This document shows, piece after piece, positions 1 through 9,318 of a stretch of DNA of 64,000 nt. Source of the stretch: Diaphorobacter sp. HDW4A (GTDB lineage Bacteria > Pseudomonadota > Gammaproteobacteria > Burkholderiales > Burkholderiaceae_C); NCBI RefSeq assembly GCF_011305995.1, contig NZ_CP049910.1, positions 1,550,001 to 1,614,000 on the forward strand, given 5' to 3'. Below the pieces are notes generated by a model that was given only the letters and a program-made list of their open reading frames with translations, made no database searches and had not been told where the DNA came from. Made by a program: the position numbers and the translations under genes. Within the stretch, counting starts at the first letter, position 1. Every line of letters begins with the position of its first letter.

Positions 1-799
<799 letters not shown>

Positions 800-830
800 A
801 TCGCTTGTCTCCTTGAATTGCGTGACGCTG

Positions 831-1613
831 TCAGGCCGCCGTGTGGAACATCACCGAGCCGAGCGAGGTGGCGCCGCTGCCGATGTGGCATTCGACGGTC
901 ACGCCGGGGGCGAGCGCTTCGGCGGCAGTGGCGGCTCCTGCCATGATCAGCGAGCCGGCGGGCAGGCTCATTTCAGCGCCATGCAGCAGCCGCGAAGCCT
1001 GCACGATGCTGCGCAGCGGTTGGCCCAGAATTGCGGCGGTCGAGCCGACTTGCGCATTGCGGCCGTTGATCTGCATGCGCACGCCCGCGTTGGCGAGGGC
1101 GTCGAAATTGCGCGACCAGGGGCCCACCACCAAGCCAGCTGAAGAGCAGTTGTCGGCGACCACATCTTCGAGGGTGAACTTGAAGTTGCGGTAGCGCGAG
1201 TCGATCAGTTCCATCGCCGGAGCGACGGCTTCGAGATAGTCGACAGCCTCGAGCGAGGTGAGTGGGCCATCAATGCTCTTCTTGGTGATGAAGCAGACCT
1301 CGGGCTCGACGCGCGCATGGATGTAGCGCTTGAGGTCGACGACCGCACCTTCTTCTTCCAGCATGGCATCGGTGAGCAAGCCCCAGATGAGGCTGTCCAC
1401 GCCCATCTGGATCATCTTGGCGCGGCTGGTGAAGCCGAGTTTGATCCCTACCATCTTCTCGCCGCGCTCAATGCGCCGCGCGATGGAGGCGCGTTGGATT
1501 TCGTAGGCCTCGACCAGATTGAAATGACCTGCTTTGAACTGATCTACCTCGGCCGCATGGTGCGCTGCGTCATCCAGCACCTGCGCTGCCTGCTCGATGG
1601 TTGTTTGATTCAT
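831..1613 (-). CDS. nbaG: 2-oxo-3-hexenedioate (4-oxalocrotonate) decarboxylase
   Basis: Mg-dependent decarboxylation of 2-oxo-3-hexenedioate to 2-hydroxypenta-2,4-dienoate, directly after the deaminase step. At 260 residues it matches the usual length of the family, which belongs to the fumarylacetoacetate-hydrolase-like/MhpD fold. Diagnostic segments are [26 protein letters not shown] with its metal-binding acid, [12 protein letters not shown], and [13 protein letters not shown]. The start at 1613 is preceded by GGAG about 9 bases away. An in-frame ATG at 1634 overlaps the stop of the hydratase gene as ATGA but has a poorer ribosome site, so it is the second choice. In meta pathways the decarboxylase and hydratase form a complex, which fits their adjacency here. 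Confidence 0.92.
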   Translation of the reverse strand: MNQTTIEQAAQVLDDAAHHAAEVDQFKAGHFNLVEAYEIQRASIARRIERGEKMVGIKLGFTSRAKMIQMGVDSLIWGLLTDAMLEEEGAVVDLKRYIHARVEPEVCFITKKSIDGPLTSLEAVDYLEAVAPAMELIDSRYRNFKFTLEDVVADNCSSAGLVVGPWSRNFDALANAGVRMQINGRNAQVGSTAAILGQPLRSIVQASRLLHGAEMSLPAGSLIMAGAATAAEALAPGVTVECHIGSGATSLGSVMFHTAA

Positions 1614-1630
1614 TGTCCGCTTCTCCGTGC

Positions 1631-2434
1631 TCATGACTGTTTGCCGAACAGGGCGCTCACCGAGCCGAGCCCTTCGATTTGTGCGGTGAACACGTCCCCC
1701 GGTTTGGCAACCACCATAGGTCCGAGCGCGCCGGTCATCACCACGTCGCCGGCCTTGAGCGGCGTGCCCATGCGCACCATGGTGTTGGCCAGCCACACGG
1801 CGGCGTTCAGAGGATTGCCAAGGCATGCGGCACCGACGCCGACCGACACTGGCTCGCCCCGGCAGTCCATGCGCATGCCGCAGGCGGTGAGGTCGATTTG
1901 GCGCAGTGGGACTGGGCGCGTTCCCATCACGAACAGGGATGACGAGGCGTTGTCGGCCACTGTGTCTGCCAGGCGAATGTCCCAGTTGGCGATGCGGCTG
2001 CCGACGATCTCGATGGAGGCCACGGCGTAGGCCGTAGCGCTCATGATGTCGGCCACGGTGTGGCGCTCGTGCGTGAGGTCGCGCTCGAGCACCAGCGAGA
2101 TTTCCGCCTCGGCTTTGGGTTGCTGCAGGCGGTTCCAGGCGATCTCTTCGCCATCACCCACGGCCATCTCGGCAAACAGCGCGCCGAAGTCGGGCGAATC
2201 GACCCCGAGCTGCTTTTGCACGGCGAGCGAAGTGAGACCGATCTTGCGACCGACAAGACGGTGACCGAGCTGCAGGCGGCGCGCGGTGTTGGCCTTCTGT
2301 ACCTCATAGGCGATGGCGAGGCTGTCGCCACCCAGCACAGCGATTTCGTCACGCAGTGGCGCGATCGGTTGATGGCTTTGCTCGGCATGCCAGAGGCGGT
2401 CCGCCATGGATTGGATTGCTTCGTTCATGGACAT
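1631..2434 (-). CDS. nbaH: 2-hydroxypenta-2,4-dienoate (2-keto-4-pentenoate) hydratase
   Basis: Hydrates 2-hydroxypenta-2,4-dienoate to 4-hydroxy-2-oxovalerate. The 267-residue product is MhpD-fold and clearly paralogous to the decarboxylase next to it. Family segments seen are [32 protein letters not shown] (metal ligands), [23 protein letters not shown] and the C-terminal [12 protein letters not shown]. Its start lies 8 bp after the RidA-like gene and its end touches the decarboxylase gene, so one transcript is very likely. The ATG at 2434 is followed by a second ATG two codons later; neither has a strong ribosome site, which suggests translational coupling. In the related KU-7 nba operon the aldolase and acetaldehyde dehydrogenase genes follow the hydratase. 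Here they do not. Confidence 0.9.
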   Translation of the reverse strand: MSMNEAIQSMADRLWHAEQSHQPIAPLRDEIAVLGGDSLAIAYEVQKANTARRLQLGHRLVGRKIGLTSLAVQKQLGVDSPDFGALFAEMAVGDGEEIAWNRLQQPKAEAEISLVLERDLTHERHTVADIMSATAYAVASIEIVGSRIANWDIRLADTVADNASSSLFVMGTRPVPLRQIDLTACGMRMDCRGEPVSVGVGAACLGNPLNAAVWLANTMVRMGTPLKAGDVVMTGALGPMVVAKPGDVFTAQIEGLGSVSALFGKQS

Positions 2435-2442
2435 CTGGTGTT

Positions 2443-2826
2443 TCAGCTTTGTTGGAACATGAATTCGATTTCGACCAGTGCACCAAGCGGCAGTGCGCTC
2501 ACGCCGACCGAGGTGCGCGCAGGTGGAGCGATCTGCGTGAACTGGCGTTCCCAGACCTCATTGACACGCGGAAATTGGTCCATGCAGGTGGTATAGATTC
2601 GTGCGAGCATTAGCTCGCTCATCGCAAAGCCGTAGTCGGGCAGCGCGAGATGCAGGTTGTCGAAGATGCGCTGGGTTTGCGTGGCTACGTCGCCATCAAT
2701 CAGCTTGCCGCTGTCGGGGTCCAGCGCAACCATGCCTGAGACCACGCCGAGCGGGCCGTTCTTTACGCAGGGCGTATAGAGAAAGCGCGGCTGCGGGCCC
2801 TTGGAGGAGGTGATGAGTTCGCGCAT
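2443..2826 (-). CDS. RidA/YjgF-family enamine/imine deaminase-like protein
   Basis: Small 127-residue Rid-family protein. Segments [20 protein letters not shown], a helix around [17 protein letters not shown] and the family Arg in [14 protein letters not shown] (about residue 104) are visible. Rid proteins hydrolyse reactive enamines and imines such as 2-aminoacrylate. This second paralog lies 2 bp after the semialdehyde dehydrogenase gene and 8 bp before the hydratase gene, so it belongs to the operon. Its slot matches that of the unassigned nbaX between nbaE and nbaH in Pseudomonas KU-7; whether NbaX is also a Rid protein is not known to me. A role in speeding or protecting the unstable aminomuconate intermediates is inference. 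Confidence 0.85.
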   Translation of the reverse strand: MRELITSSKGPQPRFLYTPCVKNGPLGVVSGMVALDPDSGKLIDGDVATQTQRIFDNLHLALPDYGFAMSELMLARIYTTCMDQFPRVNEVWERQFTQIAPPARTSVGVSALPLGALVEIEFMFQQS

Positions 2827-2828
2827 CT

Positions 2829-4319
2829 TCAGATCGCCACGCAGATGTTGGTGGTCTCGGAATAGAAGTCCAGTGAATGGCGACCGCCTTCGCGGCCGAT
2901 GCCCGAGAGTTTGGAGCCGCCGAACGGCGTGCGCAGATCACGCGAGAACCAGGTGTTGATCCACACGATGCCCGCGTGGAACTGGCGCGAGACACGGTGT
3001 GAGCGCGAGAGATTGGTGGTCCACACGCAGCCTGCAAGACCGTAGGGGGTGTCGTTCACGCGGGCGATGACTTCCTCTTCGGTGTCAAACGGGCTGATGT
3101 GGCACACCGGACCGAACACTTCCTCGCGCATGCAGCGTGCGGTGTCGGGCAGACCGGTCCAGATCGTGGGCAGCACGAACGCGCCGTTGTCGCGCGCATC
3201 GCCAAACTTCGGCACGCCGCCGCCGGTCACCACCGTGGCGCCTTCTTCCACCGCCAGGCGGTAGTATGACAGTACCTTGTCGCGGTGCTCGTGCGAGATC
3301 AGCGAGCCCATGAATACGCCTTCCTCATCGGGCCAGCCGATGGTGAGGGCCTCGGTTTTTTTCTTGAGCGCGGCGACAAATTTGTCGAAGATAGAGCGCT
3401 GCACGAACACCCGCTCTGAGCACAGGCAGACCTGGCCCGAGTTGGTGAAGCTCGATTTGACGATGCCGTCCACGGCTTTGTCGAAGTCGCAGTCCTCGAA
3501 CACGATGGCGCCGTTCTTGCCGCCGAGCTCGAACGAGATGTCCTTCACCCCGTCTGCCACTGCCTTCATGATGGCCGCGCCGGTGCGGGACTCGCCGGTG
3601 AAGGTCACGGCGTCGACTTCGGGGTGCTTGGTCATCGCCTCGCCGGCCGAGCCGGGGCCGAAGCCATGGACCAGATTGAATACGCCGGGCGGTACGCCTG
3701 CTTGCGCAAATGCCTCAGCCAGCAGCGTGGCCGACGAGGGAGTTTCCTCTGACGGTTTGACCACCATGGTGTTGCCGCAGATGAGGGCCGGGCCGGCCTT
3801 CCACGTCATCGACAGCAGCGGTAGATTCCACGGGCAGATACTTGCAATCACGCCGAGCGGCTTGCGCACGGTGTAGTTCATCAGGTCCTGCCCATTGGCC
3901 AGACGCGTCTCGAAATACTCGCCGTTCGCCACCTTGCCCAGATCGGCAAACGTGCGCAGATTGGCCATGCCGCGATAGATGTCGAGTGCGCGTGCCTGCG
4001 CCATGGGGCGGCCGGTGTCGGCCACCTCGGCGGCGACGAACTCATCGAAGCGGCGCTCAATCACGTCGGCCACCTTGTACAGCATGGCCGCGCGCTCCTG
4101 CACGCTCATGCGGCCCCAGGGACCGGTGAGCGCTTTGCGTGCGGCTTTCACCGCACGGTCCACCAGCGCCGCATCGGCCTCATGCACCTTGGCGAGCAGC
4201 GTGCCGTCCAGTGGGCTGATGTTGTCAAAGGTTTTCTCTGTCTCGACGAACTCGCCATCCACGTAGTTGCGTAGCGAGGTGAGGCTTGGCGGAAGGGCGA
4301 AGCGCGGGGTCGGGGTCAT
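2829..4319 (-). CDS. nbaE: 2-aminomuconate-6-semialdehyde dehydrogenase (ALDH superfamily)
   Basis: NAD-dependent oxidation of 2-aminomuconate 6-semialdehyde to 2-aminomuconate. The 496-residue product has all ALDH landmarks: ICPWNLP with Asn165, FELGGKNG with the general base Glu264, SGQVCLCSERV with nucleophile Cys298, and EVFGPV. The C-terminal INTWFSRDLRTPFGG is typical of the aminomuconate/hydroxymuconate semialdehyde dehydrogenases (AmnC, NbaE, XylG) rather than generic ALDHs. The start at 4319 has GGAGACAGAG ahead of it; the longer reading to 4379 adds an Arg-rich stretch without homology. It lies 114 bp downstream of the MFS gene and 2 bp before the RidA-like gene. 2-Hydroxymuconic semialdehyde dehydrogenase is the main alternative name. 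Confidence 0.92.
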   Translation of the reverse strand: MTPTPRFALPPSLTSLRNYVDGEFVETEKTFDNISPLDGTLLAKVHEADAALVDRAVKAARKALTGPWGRMSVQERAAMLYKVADVIERRFDEFVAAEVADTGRPMAQARALDIYRGMANLRTFADLGKVANGEYFETRLANGQDLMNYTVRKPLGVIASICPWNLPLLSMTWKAGPALICGNTMVVKPSEETPSSATLLAEAFAQAGVPPGVFNLVHGFGPGSAGEAMTKHPEVDAVTFTGESRTGAAIMKAVADGVKDISFELGGKNGAIVFEDCDFDKAVDGIVKSSFTNSGQVCLCSERVFVQRSIFDKFVAALKKKTEALTIGWPDEEGVFMGSLISHEHRDKVLSYYRLAVEEGATVVTGGGVPKFGDARDNGAFVLPTIWTGLPDTARCMREEVFGPVCHISPFDTEEEVIARVNDTPYGLAGCVWTTNLSRSHRVSRQFHAGIVWINTWFSRDLRTPFGGSKLSGIGREGGRHSLDFYSETTNICVAI

Positions 4320-4433
4320 TTTTCTCTGTCTCCACGAAAGCGATCTGATGCCAGACAGTCTAGGCAGAGCCGGGTGCACTGAATAATGAATTCGGTTTGC
4401 GCATGTATTCCCGACAAGAATAGATAAGACGAC

Positions 4434-5783
4434 TCAACCCGCAGTGGCAAGTGCGCGGCTGCGCACCAGATCGGAACGGCCATGCTGCACCAGCAGCACG
4501 GTGCATGCCGCGACGACTGCAGGTATGGCGATGGCCATGAAGTTGCTCGCGAGCGGCAGGTTCATGTGGACGATCATGCCGATCACGATAGGCGCCAGAA
4601 TTGCGCCAACCCGGCCGACGCCGAGCATCATGCCGACTCCTGTCGAGCGAGCGGATGTGGGGTAGAACTGGCTGCAGTATGCGCAGGTCATGGTTTGCGT
4701 GCCGATGGTGCACGCGCCTGCGACGGCCACCACCACGAACAGTGCGGAGGTGGGCAGCTTGTGGCCCATGAGCGTGATCGCCAAGGCGGCGGCTACGAAC
4801 ATCAGAAAGGTGACCAGTTTGATGTGCAGGCGATCCGCCACCCAGCCGCCGCCGATGGCCCCGATGGTTGCGCCGACGTTGAGCACCAGCACGAAGGTCA
4901 GCGCCGAGCCGAGGCTGTATCCCGCCTGAGCCATGAGTTTGGTGAGCCACGAATTGAGCGCGTACACCATGAACAGCGCCATGAAGCAGGTGAGCCAGAA
5001 CATCAGGGTGCTGAAAGCACGGCCGCCGCTGAACAGTTCGCTGAAAGCCGATTGATGGTTTGCGTTGGCTTGGCTGGCCGTGCCGGACAGCACGAACCGG
5101 TCGTCCGCCTGCGGCACGTAGCCGGGACTCAGATGGGAGAGCACTTGCTTGAGCGCTTCTGTCTGGCCTTTGCGCAGCATGTAGCCCAGTGATTCGGGCA
5201 TCTGCATCCAGATCAGCGGCAGCAGTACGACCGGCGCAGCTGCCGCCAGAAACACGGTCTGCCAGCCATAGCTCTCGATCAGGCCCTTGCCGAGCAGCGC
5301 GGCCAGCATGCCGCCGATGGAGTAGCCGCTGAAGGTGAGCGTGATCAGCGTGCTGCGCATGCGCAGCGGAGAGTAGTCGGTCATTTGCGCGATCACATTG
5401 GGCATCACGCCACCGATGCCCAGACCCGCGATGAAACGCATCACGCTGAACGAGATCGGCTCGTGCATCAGCCCGGCGAGTGCGGTGAACAGGCTGAATA
5501 TCGCTATGCACAGGCAGATCATCAGGCGGCGGCCGCAGCGCTCAGAGAGGCCGCCGAACAGGACGTTCCCGAACATCATGCCGAAAAGCGCCGAGCTCGC
5601 CATGAAGCCGGCCTGTGTAGCGTCGACTCCCATGTCCTTCATGATCGAGGGAAGGGCGATCCCCACGACGGCGAGGTCGTAGCCATCGAACACGATGGCA
5701 AGCCCACACCAGATCGCGACGATCCAGTGAAAGCGTGTGAATGGCGCCTCGTCCGAGGCGCGCTGCAGATCGATCTGTCGCAT
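4434..5783 (-). CDS. MFS aromatic-acid transporter (AAHS family)
   Basis: Inner-membrane proton symporter of 449 residues with about 12 hydrophobic segments. The first helix carries the AAHS signature FDGYDLAVVG (about residues 33-42), whose Asp is needed for transport in PcaK and BenK. The loop 2-3 motif GGLSERCGRR and the second-half counterpart GGWVADRLH are also present. It precedes the nba genes on the same strand with AGGGAGACA at the ribosome site, so it probably imports the aromatic substrate of the pathway, for example 3-hydroxyanthranilate, anthranilate or 2-nitrobenzoate. The substrate cannot be read from sequence. The gap of 114 bp to the dehydrogenase gene leaves room for a second promoter. 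Confidence 0.9.
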   Translation of the reverse strand: MRQIDLQRASDEAPFTRFHWIVAIWCGLAIVFDGYDLAVVGIALPSIMKDMGVDATQAGFMASSALFGMMFGNVLFGGLSERCGRRLMICLCIAIFSLFTALAGLMHEPISFSVMRFIAGLGIGGVMPNVIAQMTDYSPLRMRSTLITLTFSGYSIGGMLAALLGKGLIESYGWQTVFLAAAAPVVLLPLIWMQMPESLGYMLRKGQTEALKQVLSHLSPGYVPQADDRFVLSGTASQANANHQSAFSELFSGGRAFSTLMFWLTCFMALFMVYALNSWLTKLMAQAGYSLGSALTFVLVLNVGATIGAIGGGWVADRLHIKLVTFLMFVAAALAITLMGHKLPTSALFVVVAVAGACTIGTQTMTCAYCSQFYPTSARSTGVGMMLGVGRVGAILAPIVIGMIVHMNLPLASNFMAIAIPAVVAACTVLLVQHGRSDLVRSRALATAG

Positions 5784-5845
5784 ATTGTCTGTCTCCCTGG
5801 GTTTGTCGGCGCGGGGTGCGCCTGTTTCTTTGGGAGCAGACTTTA

Positions 5846-5866
5846 TTCAGCGAACACTGTGTTGAA
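5846..5866. promoter_or_regulatory. imperfect inverted repeat, candidate operator
   Basis: TTCA-GCGA-ACAC-T-GTGT-TGAA: the inner ACACTGTGT is a perfect palindrome and the outer TTCA/TGAA arms pair with a 4-base offset. It lies 63-83 bp upstream of the MFS start codon, where a regulator of the aromatic operon would bind. Seen directly; function inferred. Confidence 0.3.
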
Positions 5867-5922
5867 TATTGAATTCGAGTCGCTTTGATGTAGATGGCAG
5901 ATATAGATACGCCGTGTTGTCA

Positions 5923-6128
5923 TTCCTGCACAGAGGATTGACGCCGCGCTTGAATGAAGCTTTGCACGATGGCGCTGTGCTTGCGGTCGGAGCGAATGGT
6001 GCAGCCCGTTGCCGTGGCCCCGCTCAGGTGATCGAAGGCGAGCACTTTCACAAGTCTCAATTCCTCAAAACGCCGCTCGAACGTCAGGCCGGATAGGGTG
6101 CACGGAGTCGTGCACCGCTCGCTTTTGA
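5923..6128 (-). pseudogene. possible C-terminal remnant of a LysR-type regulator
   Basis: An open frame on the minus strand without any start codon of its own translates to about 68 residues, including RFEELRLVKVLAFDHLSG and RSDRKHSAIVQSFIQ and ending in RRQSSVQE. The pattern of a Val-Leu-rich strand followed by R-x-x-R-H-S-x-x-V-Q-x-F-I is like the last strand and helix of LysR substrate-binding domains. It would be the tail of a regulator lost between the dehydratase and the transporter. The resemblance is by eye and weak; the stretch could also be chance open frame in GC-rich DNA. Confidence 0.22.
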
Positions 6129-7112
6129 TCAGCGCGCTACTGGAACGATGCCATTGAGCGCCGAGATGTAGTCCACCGGGTCGATGTTGCCGCCCGATAT
6201 CACACACACCACATCGCCTTTGACGCGCGGGTCGTGAATGGCGGCTGCGAGCGACGCGGCCCCCGCGCCCTCGGCGACGACCTTGGCCTTGGCGTACAGC
6301 AGCTGCATGGCTTCGACCACTTGGGCGAGCGTGACGACACAGGTGCCGTCGATCAGCTCGCGCACGATGGGCCAAAGCGCGGGCACGACCGTGGGCCCAC
6401 CGATGCTCTTGATGAACGAGTTCTGCGCATCGACCTGAACCACCTCGCCAGCGGCGAATGCAGCGGTGGCGGGCGCCGCGTGTTCGCCCTCGCAGGCCAG
6501 CACGCGCACGCCCGGCTGAAGCGCGCGGATGGCTGATGCGACGCCGGTGACCAGGCTGCCGCCGCCAATCGGCGCGAGCACCCAGTCGGGGCGCGGCAGG
6601 TCTTCCAGAATCTCGAATCCGATGGAGCCATTGCCTGCGAGCACGCCGTTGTCGGTGACGGGGTTGATCAGCAGTTCGGGCGCGTCAGGTGCATCTTCTT
6701 CGGTGATGTAGTTCCACCATGTCTCACCGCTGATGAATCGTACATCGCCGCCCAGTTTGCGCACGCCCTCGATCTTGGTGAGGGGGGCATCGGTCATCAT
6801 GTACGCGGCCATCAACACGCCCAGTTGCCGCGCGGCCCAGGCCGTGCCGTAGGCCATGTTGCCCGAGCTCGACACCGCCACGCCGTGCGAGAGGGCGTCG
6901 CGATCGCGAGCGAGCAAGGCGGAGAGAGCGGGGCGCAGTTTGAACGCTCCAATCGGCTGCAAGGTCTCGAGCTTGACGAAGATGCGCCGGTCCTTGAGCG
7001 GCAGCCCCAGATCGATGAGGGGCGTGCGCCGCACGTACGGGTTGATGCGCTCGCGTGCCGCTGTCATCTCTGCGAGCGTGGGGCGTCGTGGTTGGTTGCG
7101 TTGTGGCTTCAC
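6129..7112 (-). CDS. PLP-dependent serine/threonine dehydratase family protein
   Basis: Fold-type II PLP enzyme of 327 residues. The Schiff-base lysine is Lys58 in PIGAFKLRPA. The cofactor phosphate loop reads SSSGNMAYG, where classical threonine dehydratases read S-A-G-N-H-A-Q-G, and the glycine-rich loop is IGGGSL. No regulatory ACT domain is present, so it resembles catabolic dehydratases or other beta-eliminating enzymes rather than biosynthetic IlvA. The start is GTG at 7112 with AGGAGACAAG before it. It follows the GntR gene by 84 bp on the same strand and is separated from the transporter by 345 bp. Its role in the aromatic island is unknown; deamination of a hydroxy-amino acid is inferred from the family. 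Confidence 0.8.
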   Translation of the reverse strand: MKPQRNQPRRPTLAEMTAARERINPYVRRTPLIDLGLPLKDRRIFVKLETLQPIGAFKLRPALSALLARDRDALSHGVAVSSSGNMAYGTAWAARQLGVLMAAYMMTDAPLTKIEGVRKLGGDVRFISGETWWNYITEEDAPDAPELLINPVTDNGVLAGNGSIGFEILEDLPRPDWVLAPIGGGSLVTGVASAIRALQPGVRVLACEGEHAAPATAAFAAGEVVQVDAQNSFIKSIGGPTVVPALWPIVRELIDGTCVVTLAQVVEAMQLLYAKAKVVAEGAGAASLAAAIHDPRVKGDVVCVISGGNIDPVDYISALNGIVPVAR

Positions 7113-7196
7113 GAGCTTGTCTCCTGAGGGGCTGTTCTTGTGTGTTTCGGAAGTCCTGTCAGCGGATCGGCGGCGCTGGAGTTGCCGTCTCTGGGC

Positions 7197-8066
7197 TCAT
7201 GCTGCACGCTTTTTGCTGGCTTGCTTGCGAGTGGTTGGCGATGCACCTTTCGTCGCCGGGGAGGCAGGCTTTCTGACTGCTGGCGCACCTTTCTCAGCTT
7301 TCAATGGTTTTGCGTCTTTATCGCTCTTCAGGGCCTTGCGCTGCGCCAATTGTTCCTGAACGGCACTGGTGCGCTCGAACACATCCATCGTCGTGCCCGC
7401 GTGCTCGGCCATCAGAATGAGGGCGCGATCCACATCGCGGTCCAGCACTGCGTGGAGCAGCTCGGTGTGGTGTGCAGGACTCATGGCGTTGCGCAGTGCG
7501 GCGAACGCTTCCTGGGCATCCGCTTGTTTGTTCTTGAACACCGGAAGAATCGCAAGCACCCGGTGATGGCGCTGCAGCTGTTCATGTATCTGTGCCTGAA
7601 ACCGCAGCAGCCATTTGGAGACCGCGGCGCTCAGCAGTGTCTGATGAAACGCGGCATGCAGGTTTTCCCATTGACTCAGCGTTTCGTCGGAAGGGTCGTC
7701 CACCGGCAAAGTGCAGCGGATCAGGCGATGGTGTGCGGCCACCAGCGTGGCCTCCCATTCCGCGTCACCGTTCTCGATGGCCTCCTTCAGAAGCGGCAGC
7801 TCGATGGCCTGACGTGCCCGTTGCAGATCATCCAGTTCCGCGCTGGACACGGGCGCCACGGCAAATCCGCGATTGCGTCGGTATACCACCAGCCGCTCCG
7901 CCTCAAGACGTGCCAGTGCCTCGCGCACCGGCGTCCAGCTCAGGCCGTAGCTGGCCTTGAGCGCCGTGGGGCGAAGAGCGGTATCAGCGGGCAATCGTGC
8001 GGCCAAAATTTCGCGGCGCAGCAATTGGTAGGCCGCGTCGGTCTTGGAGTCTCCGTCTTTGGTCAT
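7197..8066 (-). CDS. GntR-family regulator (FCD domain) with a basic C-terminal tail
   Basis: Transcription factor of 289 residues. An N-terminal winged helix (about residues 10-75; ALRPTALKASYG and WTPVREALARLEAERLV) is followed by an all-helical FCD ligand domain (about 85-235) with His residues typical of metal-assisted acid binding (HHRLI, HAAFHQ, SPAHHTELLHAV). After residue about 240 it has an unusual tail rich in Lys, Ala, Pro and Ser that resembles histone-H1-like tails. The start at 8066 is the first ATG; a TTG at 8090 is possible. It lies divergent from the ABC importer-kynureninase operon, with a candidate operator between, and upstream of the dehydratase. It probably senses an aromatic or tryptophan catabolite. 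Confidence 0.85.
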   Translation of the reverse strand: MTKDGDSKTDAAYQLLRREILAARLPADTALRPTALKASYGLSWTPVREALARLEAERLVVYRRNRGFAVAPVSSAELDDLQRARQAIELPLLKEAIENGDAEWEATLVAAHHRLIRCTLPVDDPSDETLSQWENLHAAFHQTLLSAAVSKWLLRFQAQIHEQLQRHHRVLAILPVFKNKQADAQEAFAALRNAMSPAHHTELLHAVLDRDVDRALILMAEHAGTTMDVFERTSAVQEQLAQRKALKSDKDAKPLKAEKGAPAVRKPASPATKGASPTTRKQASKKRAA

Positions 8067-8097
8067 CGCGCTGGCATGCCTTTCACGCAAGGGTAAC

Positions 8098-8118
8098 TAC
8101 CAAGATTTATATCTGGTA
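8098..8118. promoter_or_regulatory. inverted repeat in the gntR/ABC intergenic region, candidate GntR operator
   Basis: TACCAAGAT-TTAT-ATCTGGTA: the arms are TACCA(A)GAT and ATCTGGTA, complementary except for one extra A. It lies between the divergent gntR start (8066) and the substrate-binding-protein start (8231), the usual place for an autoregulatory FCD-GntR site. Seen directly; the regulator assignment is inferred. Confidence 0.4.
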
Positions 8119-8162
8119 TGTAATTTAATATTCGATCACGCAAACTATATATTATTTTTGCG

Positions 8163-8191
8163 TTGCTCGTACTTACCGCCAACCCTTATAT
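8163..8191 (+). promoter_or_regulatory. candidate sigma-70-like promoter of the ABC-kynU operon
   Basis: TTGCTC at 8163-8168 and TTATAT at 8186-8191 are separated by 17 bp. They lie 40 bp upstream of the first gene and just downstream of the candidate GntR operator. The matches to consensus are partial, so this is a suggestion only. Confidence 0.3.
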
Positions 8192-8230
8192 CCCGGCAAC
8201 CTGCATACCGGGCAAAACAGGAGACAAAAC

Positions 8231-9220
8231 ATGGTTCTCACTTCCCGCGCAAGCTTCAACAAGGCGCTGATCGCCGGTGCCTTGCTGACCGTATTCGGAG
8301 GCAACGTCTGGGCCGAGCCGATGAAGATCGCCATCGCCAATTTTGGTGACCACCCGCAGCTCAACGAATCGGTGGCCGGATTCAAGAAGCAGCTCACCAA
8401 GGAAGGTTTTGTAGAGGGCAAGGATGTCGTCTACGAACTGAGTCATACCAACTTCGACGCCACGCTGCTGCCGCAGATGATCGCCAAGCTGCAGGCGGGC
8501 AAGCCCAAGCTGATGATGACCATCACCACGCCCGTCTCCCAGGTAGCCAAGAAGACGTTGCAGAACTCGGGTATCCCGATCGTCTTTAGCGTGGTGACTG
8601 ATCCGGTCGCGGCCAAGCTCACGCCGTCGTGGGAGAAGGGTGACGTCGGCATCACCGGCTCGTCCGATCTGCAGGACATGGCTGCTGTGATGCAATTCGC
8701 GCACAAGCTGGTGCCCGCCTCCAAGAACTTCGGCATGCCTTACAACCCCGGCGAAGCCAATGATGTGGCGCTGCTGGAGAAGGTCAAGGAAGTGGGCGCG
8801 ATCAGCAACTACAAGATCGTCTCGGTGGGCGTGGACAACGCCAACGATATCCAGCAACGCATCACCTCGCTCAAGGGCAAGGTGGATGTGCTCTACAACC
8901 CGACGTCCAACCTGTTGCAACCGGCCACGCCAGCTGTTTCCGCCGCAGCGCGCCAGATCGGCGTGCCATTGATGGGGGCTGATCCCGAGCCGGTGCACAA
9001 GGGGTTGGTGGTGGCTGCTGTTGCCGTGCGCTACGAGAAGGTGGGCGAGAACGCCGGCAAGATTGCCGCGCGCATTCTGCGCGGAGAAGACCCCAAGAAC
9101 ATCGCGCCGATGAAGCCCACGCTGGCTGACCACGAAACCGTGGTGTCGCGTTCCGCACTCAAGGCCTTCAAGATGACCGCACCTGCCTCCATTGCGGACT
9201 GCAAGTGCTTTGTGGATTGA
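8231..9220 (+). CDS. ABC transporter substrate-binding protein (TrpX / ABC_sub_bind family)
   Basis: Periplasmic binding protein of 329 residues. An N-terminal signal peptide (ALIAGALLTVFGGNVWA, cleavage after about residue 28) is followed by a two-lobed fold of the ABC_sub_bind type. Typical segments are MKIAIANFGDHPQLNESVAGF, PKLMMTITTPVSQVAKK, PIVFSVVTDPVAAKL and IGVPLMGADPEPVHKG. Known members include the tryptophan/aromatic amino acid binding protein TrpX of streptococci. It starts 11 bases after AGGAGACA and is the first gene of a four-gene run with the ATPase, permease and kynureninase. The context suggests tryptophan, kynurenine or a hydroxylated relative as ligand. That is inference. 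Confidence 0.9.
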   Translation: MVLTSRASFNKALIAGALLTVFGGNVWAEPMKIAIANFGDHPQLNESVAGFKKQLTKEGFVEGKDVVYELSHTNFDATLLPQMIAKLQAGKPKLMMTITTPVSQVAKKTLQNSGIPIVFSVVTDPVAAKLTPSWEKGDVGITGSSDLQDMAAVMQFAHKLVPASKNFGMPYNPGEANDVALLEKVKEVGAISNYKIVSVGVDNANDIQQRITSLKGKVDVLYNPTSNLLQPATPAVSAAARQIGVPLMGADPEPVHKGLVVAAVAVRYEKVGENAGKIAARILRGEDPKNIAPMKPTLADHETVVSRSALKAFKMTAPASIADCKCFVD

Positions 9221-9318
9221 TTGATACCAGCGAAAACCCATTCAAGGCAATGTGATCCGGGCCGGGCGAATGCGAGCGTGCATTCGTCCGGGCAGGAATC
9301 CGAGGAGACAAGACAGTC

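Larger units (their letters stand above)
5784..6128. other. 345-bp gap: promoter region of the MFS/nba operon plus a probable gene remnant
   Basis: The half nearest the MFS gene (5784-5900) is relatively AT-rich and holds an imperfect inverted repeat at 5846-5866, so it probably contains the operon promoter. The other half (about 5923-6128) has coding-like character on the minus strand but no start, and is listed separately as a possible LysR-type remnant. A plus-strand reading frame at 5869-6096 exists but shows no recognisable domain and no good ribosome site. Confidence 0.5.
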
